DNA of 49,450 nt from Bacilli bacterium (GTDB taxonomy: Bacteria > Bacillota_I > Bacilli_A > RFN20 > CAG-288): assembly GCA_022652945.1 (NCBI GenBank), contig JALCRV010000014.1, positions 1 to 49,450 of the forward strand. Reading direction: 5' to 3'. Under the pieces are notes generated by a model. That model saw only the letters and a program-made list of their open reading frames with translations. It ran no database searches and was not told the origin of the DNA. The translations under genes were made by a program, and so were the position numbers. The stretch's first letter is position 1, and each line of letters opens with the position of its first letter. This document shows, piece by piece, positions 17,774 through 25,104 of this stretch.

Positions 17774-17860
17774 AAAAAAGCCTCGGTTTTGATGTGTATC
17801 CCCTTAGGCACTTCATAGTGTCCCCAAAGCGGGTTACACATCTTTTTTTCGAGGCTTTTT
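17774..17860. terminator. nested bidirectional terminator between convergent genes
   Basis: An outer stem AAAAAGCCTCG/CGAGGCTTTTT encloses an inner stem GATGTGTA/TACACATC. The inner stem can extend through CCC/GGG after a T-T mismatch, and itself encloses GGCACT-TCAT-AGTGTCC. The inner hairpin ends in seven T residues on the plus strand, and the outer one gives a T-tract on both strands. It separates the asnS-side membrane protein from the leftward acetolactate decarboxylase gene. Confidence 0.8.
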
Positions 17861-17863
17861 AAC

Positions 17864-18682
17864 TTATTTGGTTTCTTCGACTGGTTCAGCAGCTTCAACA
17901 GGTTCTGCAGCAGATTCGGCTGGAGCTTCCTGAGGCTTAACCTGAGGCTTTAAAGCGGGATGAGGAGCCTTGTAGGCCTTATAGGATTCGGCGACTTTAT
18001 CCGGTGAGAAATCAGCTGACATATACTCCTTGTTGTTAGGGAATTTGATTTCATACTTATCTAAAAGATTCGATTTGACTAAGAGCTTCTCGCCTTTTAA
18101 CTCAGTTACATGCCCGCCCTTGGTTCGATCCGCTGAGATGAAATGCAGGTGCCATCCTTTTACTGAAAGGCCATCAGCGAAAGAAGGAGAATAAACACCG
18201 ACCAAAGTTCCTTCGATGTTTTCGTAAGTAAAATACTTAAGTTCACCGGAAACGATTGACATCGGACGGAATGGCTTTCTTTGTTTATAAGCCGAACGGA
18301 CGGTGATGGATGTAAAAGTGCCGGTGGCTTTAATCATATAGAAGAAATTCGGCCCTTTAACTAAAGCTGGAGCCAATTTTACCGAAAGATCATTGAAATC
18401 TTCGAATGGTCCGACTTCAATCGGAGCTATTTCTGGCAGATCCGCGAATTTGGTAATCTGTCCGAAAGTGACACCGGTCTGAGGGATATCCATGATTTTC
18501 ACTTGGCCGGAGGCGGTTCCGTTATAGGCGATGCCATCCAAGAAGATGGCCTCACCGTTTAAGCCGTTATAGGACCCGATTCCAGTATCGCCGTTTTTCA
18601 AAAAATACTCGATAGAAATGGTGTAATCAAAGTTGCCGTTCAGCAGAGCGAAAATCGTTGATGCTTGGAAAAGTTTACCCAT
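17864..18682 (-). CDS. budA: alpha-acetolactate decarboxylase with acidic Ala/Pro/Glu-rich tail
   Basis: The N-terminal FQASTIFALLNGNFDY, GDTGIGSYNGLNGEAIFLDG and the zinc-site segment GWHLHFISADRTKGGHV (H178, H180, H191) match bacterial acetolactate decarboxylase. This enzyme converts alpha-acetolactate to acetoin, the overflow route that consumes pyruvate without acid production. It is monocistronic, with no acetolactate synthase in the window. The catalytic domain ends at about residue 225; after it come roughly 45 extra residues with repeats such as PAESAAEPVEAAEPVEE, probably disordered and unusual for the family. Start choice: the ATG ending at 18682 gives the standard N-terminus. The coding region ends only four bases from the terminator. 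Confidence 0.9.
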   Translation of the reverse strand: MGKLFQASTIFALLNGNFDYTISIEYFLKNGDTGIGSYNGLNGEAIFLDGIAYNGTASGQVKIMDIPQTGVTFGQITKFADLPEIAPIEVGPFEDFNDLSVKLAPALVKGPNFFYMIKATGTFTSITVRSAYKQRKPFRPMSIVSGELKYFTYENIEGTLVGVYSPSFADGLSVKGWHLHFISADRTKGGHVTELKGEKLLVKSNLLDKYEIKFPNNKEYMSADFSPDKVAESYKAYKAPHPALKPQVKPQEAPAESAAEPVEAAEPVEETK

Positions 18683-18797
18683 AGTTCGCCTCCCGATTTA
18701 TTTTGGACTGATATAATATTAACATATTTAGAAAAAGTAAGTTAATTTCTAATTGCTTTGTTAACTTCTCCATGAAGATTAACAAGCGCTTCTATGA

Positions 18798-18803
18798 TAT
18801 AAT
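18798..18803 (+). promoter_or_regulatory. candidate -10 element for the parA operon
   Basis: TATAAT lies 22 bases before the parA start codon in the gap between divergent genes. No clear -35 is visible; the palindrome AAGCGCTT is at about 18784-18791. Confidence 0.4.
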
Positions 18804-18824
18804 TTCAGAGGAAAAGAGAATAAG

Positions 18825-19592
18825 ATGGGAAAGATTATTGCGGTGGCTAATCAAAAAGGCGGAGTTGGTAAAACAACGACGGCGATAAATCTTGCTTCAG
18901 CTTTAGCGCACTACCAGAAAAATGTTTTGCTGGTTGATATGGATCCGCAAGGAAACTGCTCTAGAGGTATCGGAGTCGATCCCTCCTTGTTGAAATTGAC
19001 GATTGTTAATCTTTTATTAGGTGAGACCAATTTCGATAAAATAGTTAGGAAAACCTCGGCGGATTGTGTAGTCTTGCTGCCGGCTAATCTTTCTTTGGCG
19101 GCTTTTGAATCTGAAGCGGCGGCGAGAGGAATTAAAATTGATCTTTATTCTTTGAAAAAGTGCTTGGATCCTCTTTCGGCCTCTTACGACTACATTATTA
19201 TCGATTGCCCACCTTCTTTGGGCTATCTTTCGCTTAGTTCATTGACAGCAGCGGATGAAGTATTGATTCCTGTTCAATGCGAATATTTTGCGATGGAAGC
19301 GGTGGCTCAGATTCTTTCCGCCATTAATAATATCCGGATGAGCGCTAACCCGAATCTTTCAATCCTTGGTTTCTTGCTTACCATGTATGATAATCGCAAC
19401 AAATTATCGACTGAAGTCTCGTCGGAGGTTATTTCTACTTTTAAGGAAAAAACTTTTGCGACCAGAATTCCGCGAAATATCACTTTAGCTGAAGCGGTAG
19501 CGCTGGGTAAACCGGCGGAGCTTTATAAACCTTCGGCAGCTGGTAGTTTGGCTTACCAAAGTTTAGCCAGGGAGATAATGGCCCATGAGTGA
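18825..19592 (+). CDS. parA: ParA/Soj family chromosome-partitioning ATPase
   Basis: The 255-residue protein has the deviant Walker A motif KGGVGKTTTA at residues 11-20, followed by VDMDPQGNCSRGIG and the Walker B-like IIIDCPPSLG. It matches Soj-type ParA in length and motifs. ParA dimers bind DNA non-specifically and, with ParB, move or orient origin regions. The gene overlaps the ParB-like gene by eight bases. The arrangement parA-parB in a chromosomal context points to the chromosomal system, not a plasmid one. In many Firmicutes this locus lies near the origin; no dnaA or gid genes are visible here. Confidence 0.92.
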   Translation: MGKIIAVANQKGGVGKTTTAINLASALAHYQKNVLLVDMDPQGNCSRGIGVDPSLLKLTIVNLLLGETNFDKIVRKTSADCVVLLPANLSLAAFESEAAARGIKIDLYSLKKCLDPLSASYDYIIIDCPPSLGYLSLSSLTAADEVLIPVQCEYFAMEAVAQILSAINNIRMSANPNLSILGFLLTMYDNRNKLSTEVSSEVISTFKEKTFATRIPRNITLAEAVALGKPAELYKPSAAGSLAYQSLAREIMAHE

Positions 19593-20406
19593 GGAAGAGA
19601 CAAAGTCCTTAATCGCTAAGGACGCTTTAAAATCATTAATCAAAAAATATTCTTCTTCCGAGGCGGTCGCCAGTTTAGAACGTTCCTCCGCTTCCGGGCA
19701 AATCGTTTTATTAAATACGGCAGATCTAGCGCCTTTTCCTCTTTTAGATGAAAAAGATTATTCCTTGAAAGATGTAGAAACATTTAAGGACTCCATCATA
19801 AAAAACGGATATAAGTTTCCTCTTTACGTTTGGTCTTTTAACAATAAGCCGGTTATTGTTAATGGCATCAAAAGATGGATGTTGGCCAAAAGGGAACAGA
19901 TTGCGCGCCTACCTTGCCTATATCTTCAGGGTGAGGAAGAAGAGATGATTATTTATGTCTTGAAGAACGTCATGAACAATTCCGATAATGCTTTAGTTCT
20001 TTCCACCGCCTTCAATCGTTTGTCAGATATTTTTGGCTTGAAAGAGAAAGATATCCGGGATTTGACGGATCTTTCCCATGGTCAAGTCAACAGCATCATC
20101 CATCTGGAAGCTTTGAGCGATGAAGTGAAGCCACTGATTATCGATGGTAGCCTTTCCTTTGCAAAAGCCCGTCTTTTGATTCCTCTGGCACCCAACGAGC
20201 AACTGAGAATGGCCAAAGCAATTATTCCGCTTTCCGTGCGTGAAGCTGAGGAAAAAGCCAGGGAAGTGAAAAATCTAAAATCTCCGCCTGCCCAAGGTAC
20301 TAAGTTCAGTTATCATATAGAGGGCAAGAGGTTGATTATCGATGTCCAAGATGAGAAAGATATTTCTGATTTGCTCGAGCGTTTAAAAGGAGGAAAACAG
20401 CAATGA
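19585..20406 (+). CDS. parB: ParB/Spo0J-like protein with divergent N-terminal domain
   Basis: This 273-residue protein lies directly behind parA with an eight-base overlap. It shows the ParB layout: an N-terminal ParB/Srx domain (ADLAPFPLLDEKDYSLKDVETFKDSIIKNGYKFPLYVW), a central HTH (about 150-190, LTDLSHGQVNSIIHLEAL and SFAKARLLIPL) and a short C-terminal domain. In Spo0J the CTP-binding motif reads like GERRxRA. The matching stretch here is NGIKRWMLAKRE, so the arginine pair and Glu are altered. It could bind CTP weakly or act as a simpler adaptor. It overlaps the pseudouridine synthase gene by four bases. Confidence 0.8.
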   Translation: MSEEETKSLIAKDALKSLIKKYSSSEAVASLERSSASGQIVLLNTADLAPFPLLDEKDYSLKDVETFKDSIIKNGYKFPLYVWSFNNKPVIVNGIKRWMLAKREQIARLPCLYLQGEEEEMIIYVLKNVMNNSDNALVLSTAFNRLSDIFGLKEKDIRDLTDLSHGQVNSIIHLEALSDEVKPLIIDGSLSFAKARLLIPLAPNEQLRMAKAIIPLSVREAEEKAREVKNLKSPPAQGTKFSYHIEGKRLIIDVQDEKDISDLLERLKGGKQQ

Positions 20407-21176
20407 TTGAGCGTTTACAAAAAATCATGTCGGAAAGAGGCTATTGTTCACGGAGGAAGGCTGAAGAGCTGATCCAACTGGGGCAGGTTAAGGTCGATGG
20501 GAAAATAATCACGGAATTAGGAAGCCAGTTTGAATCTGATACCTGTGTAATCACTGTCGGTGAAACAGAGATTAAGCCCAAACAAGCCGGGGTTGGTTTC
20601 CATTATATTATTGTTAACAAACCTTTGGGCTTTATCACCACGCTTTCTGATGATCAAGGAAGGAAAACCGTTGATTTATTGGTTCCGACTGCCTACGGCA
20701 GGCTTTACCCGGTCGGTCGTCTGGACATTAATTCTTCCGGTCTTTTGATTATGACTGATGATGGTGAATTCGCTAATCTGGTATCCCATCCTTCTTCCGG
20801 GATGGAAAAGACCTATCGCGTGACTATCGATGGGATTCTGACTCCGTCGCAACGCAAGCAATTGGAGAATGGGGTGAAGTTGGATGATGGAATGACCGCT
20901 CCTGCCCAAGTAAAAGTAATCTCTTTAATGGAAGATCAATCGGTTTTTGAAATCACAATCCACGAGGGCAAGAATAGGGAAGTCAGACGAATGGTTGAAG
21001 CTTTAGGGCATAATACTCTAAGTCTGGTCCGAACGCGGATCGGGCCGCTGACTTTAGGTTTTCTTCCCCGCGGTGCCTATGATGATATTCCTTTGAAGAC
21101 GGTGGAAGAGATGAAAGACACCTGTCTTTATAATCGCGAGCATAATACATATAAAAAAGATGAAGTGGCAGATTGA
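20403..21176 (+). CDS. rluB: RluB/RsuA-family ribosomal pseudouridine synthase
   Basis: The 257-residue protein has an N-terminal S4 RNA-binding domain (residues 2-60, RLQKIMSERGYCSRRKAEELI). The RsuA/RluB catalytic domain follows, with NKPLGFITT and the conserved aspartate D108 in VGRLDINSSGLLIMTDDG. The family isomerises one uridine in 23S or 16S rRNA; Firmicute members of this length usually act on 23S rRNA, but the exact target cannot be read from sequence. It overlaps the ParB-like gene by an ATGA-type junction and closes the operon. Confidence 0.9.
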   Translation: MIERLQKIMSERGYCSRRKAEELIQLGQVKVDGKIITELGSQFESDTCVITVGETEIKPKQAGVGFHYIIVNKPLGFITTLSDDQGRKTVDLLVPTAYGRLYPVGRLDINSSGLLIMTDDGEFANLVSHPSSGMEKTYRVTIDGILTPSQRKQLENGVKLDDGMTAPAQVKVISLMEDQSVFEITIHEGKNREVRRMVEALGHNTLSLVRTRIGPLTLGFLPRGAYDDIPLKTVEEMKDTCLYNREHNTYKKDEVAD

Positions 21177-21201
21177 TTTCTGGCAGTTTTGAGCGTCTTA
21201 T

Positions 21202-21229
21202 TTGCATTCTCTTTCATACGTGGTATAGT
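21202..21229 (+). promoter_or_regulatory. candidate promoter of the FMN riboswitch-ribU unit
   Basis: TTGCAT (21202-21207) and TATAGT (21224-21229), 16 bases apart, lie directly upstream of the riboswitch aptamer. Confidence 0.55.
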
Positions 21230-21235
21230 TTAACT

Positions 21236-21352
21236 GTGCTTCAGGGTTGGGTGAAATTCCCTCTCGGCGGTAAACCCCGCGGGATTGTCGAGAAATCGAC
21301 GATCAGATATGGTGCGATTCCATAGGCGACAGTAAAGGCTGGATAAAAGCAA
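21236..21352 (+). ncRNA. FMN riboswitch (RFN element)
   Basis: The conserved blocks of the RFN aptamer appear in order: GCTTCAGGG, GGGTGAAATTCCC, CGGCGGTAAA, CCCGCG, GATATGGTGCGATTCCATA, GGCGACAGTAAAGGCTGGAT, and AGC closing P1. It senses FMN. Its position before a riboflavin transporter gene and a transcription terminator implies that high FMN stops transcription. Confidence 0.95.
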
Positions 21353-21382
21353 GCGCTCCTTCGTCTTTTGACGAAAGGATTT

Positions 21383-21414
21383 ACCCCTGGAGCCTTGTAT
21401 CCGGGGGTTTTTTA
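21383..21414 (+). terminator. terminator of the FMN riboswitch expression platform
   Basis: ACCCCTGG and CCGGGGG form a GC-rich hairpin around AGCCTTGTAT, followed by a run of seven T. An upstream stem, TCCTTCGTC/GACGAAAGGA at about 21357-21379, lies between aptamer and terminator and could take part in the switching. Confidence 0.8.
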
Positions 21415-21434
21415 ATCCTTGGAAGGAGGCACCC

Positions 21435-22247
21435 ATGCAGAGAAAAGCTAGCGAGATTGTTTCAAGGATGGCGACGATTGCGATTTTAGCGGCCTTAGGT
21501 TTAGTTTTGATGGCGTACGCTAAATTTCCTTATCCTTTGATGCCTTTTTTAGAGATTGAGTTTTCTGATACCGTGGTTTTGGTGGCTTATGCCTTATACG
21601 GGTTCAGCGGAGCTATCGCCGTAGCGATTTTTAAGACTTTGATGAATCTTTTGATCTTGGGCCCGGTAGGCTTTTATGGAATCGGGCAGATTACGGCCTT
21701 CTTAGCTTCCATGACTTATATTCTCGGTCTCTTCTTATGCTCACACGTCTTTAAATGGTTTAAAAAGGGAATTTTTTGGAGAATACTTTCTTATGTTTTT
21801 ATTACGATTTTAGTAAGCGTAGTGATGACCGGATTGAACTTGCTTTTCATTACTCCGACTTTTGTCGTCCAGACTCGTTTCTCGACTTGCTTTGATCCGG
21901 AAGCGATTCAGGCGGTAGAGGGGTATTTCAGTAAATTCGGCTCCTCATATTTTACGATGGTTGTAGCGGTCTATATGCCTTTTAACTTACTTAAAGGAGC
22001 TTTAGTTACAGCGGTCTATGAGATTATCTTTAACCGTTTGATTTTCGTTTTGATGGCTCGATCCCCGAAAATGCAGAAATATTTCCTCGGGCCGATTATC
22101 GTAAAGAAATCTAAGGAAGGCGAAAAAGGAAAAGCATCCGAGGAAGAACAATCGGATAATAAGTTAGTTAAGGAAGAGAAAAAAGATGATGATGGGGGTC
22201 TGCTTTCTAAACTCTCAAGCGAAGAAAAAGATAATAAGAAAGACTAA
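21435..22247 (+). CDS. ribU: riboflavin ECF transporter S component RibU
   Basis: The first 200 residues or so are a six-helix S-component with the RibU-like N-terminus (MATIAILAALGLVLMAYAKFPYP), FSDTVVLVAYALYG and the MNLLILGPVGFYGIGQ segment. It binds riboflavin and docks on the shared EcfAA'T energising module, which is not encoded here. The upstream FMN riboswitch makes the substrate assignment firm. The protein ends with about 60 extra, highly charged residues (KEGEKGKASEEEQ and a KKDDDGG tract) beyond the usual 190-200. AAGGAGG precedes the ATG. It is monocistronic and followed by a terminator. Confidence 0.94.
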   Translation: MQRKASEIVSRMATIAILAALGLVLMAYAKFPYPLMPFLEIEFSDTVVLVAYALYGFSGAIAVAIFKTLMNLLILGPVGFYGIGQITAFLASMTYILGLFLCSHVFKWFKKGIFWRILSYVFITILVSVVMTGLNLLFITPTFVVQTRFSTCFDPEAIQAVEGYFSKFGSSYFTMVVAVYMPFNLLKGALVTAVYEIIFNRLIFVLMARSPKMQKYFLGPIIVKKSKEGEKGKASEEEQSDNKLVKEEKKDDDGGLLSKLSSEEKDNKKD

Positions 22248-22248
22248 A

Positions 22249-22276
22249 AAACTCTCGGAGTTCCGAGAGTTTTCTT
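22249..22276. terminator. bidirectional terminator between ribU and ferredoxin
   Basis: AAAACTCTCGGA-GT-TCCGAGAGTTTTC is a perfect inverted repeat flanked by A and T tracts. It can therefore terminate transcription from both convergent genes. Confidence 0.8.
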
Positions 22277-22292
22277 AAATAAATATTGTCGA

Positions 22293-22493
22293 TTATTCGA
22301 CTTTGATTGCCTGAACCGGGCACTGAGCAGCGGCATCTTCAACCGCAGCTTCGAGCTCAGCAGGGACAATTCCGTCTTTAAGGACAACTTCAGACTTTCC
22401 ATCATCGCCGATTACGAAGGCATCTCCGCAAACGCCGGTGCAAAGTCCACAACCGATGCAAGCATCCTTATCGACAGTAACTTTCTTTGCCAT
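22293..22493 (-). CDS. single-cluster [4Fe-4S] ferredoxin
   Basis: The 66-residue protein has the motif CIGCGLC (C12, C15, C18) and the distal CP pair (C58 in AQCPVQAIKV), enough for one [4Fe-4S] cluster. C22 is an extra cysteine, probably left over from a two-cluster ancestor. The rest of the sequence is strongly acidic, as in Bacillus-type ferredoxins. It serves as a soluble electron carrier. The ferredoxin-NADP reductase-like gene at 30752 is a possible partner. The start ATG is preceded by GTGGAGGAT. Confidence 0.92.
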   Translation of the reverse strand: MAKKVTVDKDACIGCGLCTGVCGDAFVIGDDGKSEVVLKDGIVPAELEAAVEDAAAQCPVQAIKVE

Positions 22494-22603
22494 AATTTTT
22501 TATCCTCCACTTCCATATTTAAGATAACATTTTAGGAAACCTTATTCAATAGAAAGGCACGTTTCCTTTTTTAATTTTCCTTAATGGAAGAAATCAAATT
22601 AAC

Positions 22604-22680
22604 TGGTACGCCCGAAGGGATTTAAACCCTTGGCCTCAGCCTTCGGAGGGCTGCGCTCTATTCAGCTGAGCTACGGGCGT
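22604..22680 (-). tRNA. tRNA-Arg (anticodon CCG), CCA encoded
   Basis: On the minus strand, acceptor ACGCCCG pairs with CGGGCGT. The D-arm is GCTCAGCTGAATAGAGC, the anticodon arm CAGCC-CTCCGAA-GGCTG gives anticodon CCG, and the T-arm is AAGGGTTTAAATCCCTT. Discriminator A and an encoded CCA follow. Confidence 0.94.
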
Positions 22681-22687
22681 ATAAACA

Positions 22688-22763
22688 TGGCGCTCCAAAG
22701 AGGAATCGAACCTCTGGCCTACCGCTTAGGAGGCGGTCGCTCTATCCCCTGAGCTACTGGAGC
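22688..22763 (-). tRNA. tRNA-Arg (anticodon CCT), CCA encoded
   Basis: On the minus strand, acceptor GCTCCAG pairs with TTGGAGC (one G-T pair). The anticodon arm ACCGC-CTCCTAA-GCGGT gives anticodon CCT, and the T-arm is AGAGGTTCGATTCCTCT, then G and CCA. It is seven bases upstream of tRNA-Arg(CCG) on the same strand, so the two form one transcription unit. TATAAT on the minus strand at 22773-22778 is a likely -10. Confidence 0.94.
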
Positions 22764-22925
22764 GTCTTAAAAATTATATCACGTTAACAAGAAGAGACGA
22801 AGAATTAAAACGGGCCTTTTATAGCATTGTTTTTAGTCTTCATTAATAGCAGACATTGATTTTGAAATTTTTTCCTAAATCATCGATGGCTTTTAGCCGA
22901 TATCTTTCGGAGGGCGTTAAATATT

Positions 22926-24734
22926 ATGCTTAAACATAGAAAAACATTTCTGGCTCTATTGGCGACTTTTTTGACAGCAAGCACTTGTGCCGCGGTGGGA
23001 CTAAGCATTAAACATGGCGAGGAAGTGATTAAATCACAAAGCGGTAAAAGCATGGTCAATTTTACCCTTGATCCTGATTATGTCACTATCTGTGATACGA
23101 CACCTAACTTGCGGACTGTTGAAGATGAAAATAATATGATTCCGACCAATTGCTACACTTATTCGACAGGGCAGGTTGTATCAACAAAAAGCATCATGCT
23201 TGGCGAAGGCACTTATACATTCGCTATCTTTGTCTCTGACGATACGGCTTTATTAGCTGCCGGCGCAGGGGCGAACAAAATAGTAATGCATTGTTCGGAA
23301 GCGATGCAGGGAGCCCCTTACGTTTTTACGGTTGAGGACGCTTTACCTGCTTCTTGCAAACCTTCCGCCTTATTTCCTTCAACCTCAACAAATCTTAGCT
23401 TAAGAAGATTTAACGGTGGTATGGGATGCCTGTTTATTACGGTGACTTTCCCGACGGTAACTAACTCGCAAGGAATAATCACTATTAATGATTTCGATTT
23501 TACCTTCAACGCTAATAAAGATTGTGGAAAGGTTACTGGTTTTCAACTATTTAAAGGTGACTATACAAACTTTCACGGATATTCTGCTTTCGATCATGAG
23601 CCATGTGGACTTTCTTCCGAGATTGAAGGACCTTATTCCGATGGACAGGTTATCCGTCTCGCTGTGCCTTACGGGACTTCCAGCTTAACTGAATCATCAA
23701 TCAAAAGCGCTGTCCAGGCTTATGATACCGGGGATATGAAATATGTTTATGTCAACGTCGTCAAAAACGATTATACAAAAAATCTTTCAGTCTTAAATAA
23801 AGATTTGGACATTGTGATGGCGGCGACTGACAGTTCCGGAAACGTCGCTCAACTTTGTTTCCGCATTACAATTTTCGATCACACCAAGCCAGGCATCCGA
23901 CAGATGACTGATGTAAGAGTGCCTTATACCGCTTCTGTCACCGAGGAAAGCATCCTTTCTCACTTTGCCATTTCCGATAATTATCTACCCACTAATCCGA
24001 CGATTGCTGTCAAGAATTTCGACTTTACTGCTTCACATATTATGATTGGGGAAGTTCCTTTTACGGTTGAAGCCACAGATATTTCTGGAAACGTCCAAAC
24101 CCAGGAAAGCAAAGTAATTTATTATGACAATGTTCCTCCGGAAATCACTGGGCCAGATCAGATCTCTGCTAAGTCAGGGGTTGCTTTAAGCGAAGCAGCG
24201 ATTCTTCAAGAATACACTATTAGCGATACTATCGATAAGAACAATTGCACCGTCTCGATTAAAGATAATGGTTATACGGGGAAAGAGTCGAAACCTGGTG
24301 TTTACTCGTTGATTGTGGATGCTGTCGATAAGTCGGGGAACGAAACGACAAAGACCGTCTTAATGTCTGTCACAGATAAAGATGGGCCAGTCTTCTACGT
24401 CAATAAAACGACAATCACGACTTTCGGAACTCAGACAATCTCCTCTGAAGCCTTGCTTAAGTCGTTGATCAGAAATCAGGTTATGCCTGAAAAACGTTAC
24501 ACTTATTCAGAATACGTGGGCGGGGATTATCCTTTCCAGGACGGGAAAGTCGATCCTGGTTCCTACCAGGCGGTCTTAGCAGCTTACGCTTCGGATGGGA
24601 CGACTGAAATGGCTGAAGTCACAATCAACGTGGAAGAAGAGGTTGCCCAAGAATATAGCGCGTGGGATGAGTTCTGCATCTTCTTCGCTAATATCTTCAA
24701 GGCGATTTCCGGCTTCTTCAGAGAAATCATCTAA
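22926..24734 (+). CDS. secreted protein with repeated Ig-like (DUF5011/HYR-type) domains
   Basis: The 602-residue protein starts with a signal peptide (MLKHRKTFLALLATFLTASTCAA). Residues of about 30-220 are a beta-rich N-terminal region with several cysteines. From about 325 onward come successive Ig-like units with the DUF5011-type opening: DHTKPGIRQMT, DNVPPEITGPDQ and DKDGPVFYV, each followed by the VDAVDKSGNET type of ending. No sortase motif is visible. The C-terminus instead has an amphipathic hydrophobic segment (FCIFFANIFKAISGFF) that may hold it at the membrane. Function is unknown; adhesion or a structural surface role is a reasonable inference. It is monocistronic with its own terminator. 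Confidence 0.75.
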   Translation: MLKHRKTFLALLATFLTASTCAAVGLSIKHGEEVIKSQSGKSMVNFTLDPDYVTICDTTPNLRTVEDENNMIPTNCYTYSTGQVVSTKSIMLGEGTYTFAIFVSDDTALLAAGAGANKIVMHCSEAMQGAPYVFTVEDALPASCKPSALFPSTSTNLSLRRFNGGMGCLFITVTFPTVTNSQGIITINDFDFTFNANKDCGKVTGFQLFKGDYTNFHGYSAFDHEPCGLSSEIEGPYSDGQVIRLAVPYGTSSLTESSIKSAVQAYDTGDMKYVYVNVVKNDYTKNLSVLNKDLDIVMAATDSSGNVAQLCFRITIFDHTKPGIRQMTDVRVPYTASVTEESILSHFAISDNYLPTNPTIAVKNFDFTASHIMIGEVPFTVEATDISGNVQTQESKVIYYDNVPPEITGPDQISAKSGVALSEAAILQEYTISDTIDKNNCTVSIKDNGYTGKESKPGVYSLIVDAVDKSGNETTKTVLMSVTDKDGPVFYVNKTTITTFGTQTISSEALLKSLIRNQVMPEKRYTYSEYVGGDYPFQDGKVDPGSYQAVLAAYASDGTTEMAEVTINVEEEVAQEYSAWDEFCIFFANIFKAISGFFREII

Positions 24735-24741
24735 GTATGTG

Positions 24742-24769
24742 CGGTGGCAAAATTAGCCACCGCTTTTCA
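24742..24769 (+). terminator. intrinsic terminator after the Ig-like surface protein
   Basis: GCGGTGGC-AAAATTA-GCCACCGC is followed by TTTTC, eight bases past the stop codon. Confidence 0.8.
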
Positions 24770-24853
24770 TTTGGTGGGAAAATTGCTTAAATCGAGCGAT
24801 AAAACCATGGCTTTGAGGTTTGGGGGCAAATCGTGAGGGGTGCCATTTTTCTG

Positions 24854-24882
24854 TTGCAAACGACTAGGCCCATTGATAAAAT
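24854..24882 (+). promoter_or_regulatory. promoter of tRNA-Leu(CAG)
   Basis: TTGCAA (24854-24859) and TAAAAT (24877-24882) are 17 bases apart, 11 bases before the tRNA. Confidence 0.6.
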
Positions 24883-24892
24883 GTATTGGCAC

Positions 24893-24977
24893 GGGGTCGT
24901 GGCGAAACTGGTACACGCGCAGGTCTCAGAAGCCTGTGGGTAACTCCTTAGGGGTTCAAGTCCCCTCGACCCCACCA
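24893..24977 (+). tRNA. tRNA-Leu (anticodon CAG), CCA encoded
   Basis: Acceptor GGGGTCG pairs with CGACCCC. The anticodon arm CAGGT-CTCAGAA-GCCTG gives anticodon CAG. A long variable arm (TGGGTAACTCCTTA) marks class II, and AGGGGTTCAAGTCCCCT is the T-arm, followed by A-CCA. Confidence 0.94.
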
Positions 24978-24985
24978 GCAAATAT

Positions 24986-25010
24986 AGCCCTAGAAATGGG
25001 GCTTTTTTTG
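24986..25010 (+). terminator. intrinsic terminator of tRNA-Leu(CAG)
   Basis: AGCCCTAGAAATGGGGCT is followed by seven T. It is almost the same hairpin as after tRNA-His. Confidence 0.8.
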
Positions 25011-25104
25011 TGACTCTAGTTTCTTCTTGATAAAAGCTTTTCAAAAAAGATTAGGAATTCTATCGGTAGCAAAACGCAGAATCAAAAATAAGCCTTTTAA
25101 TTTG

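Noticed and set aside
18780-18795. cre site before parA (AACAAGCGCTTC)
   Set aside because: Only the AAGCGCTT core matches; the flanks disagree with the cre consensus at most positions.
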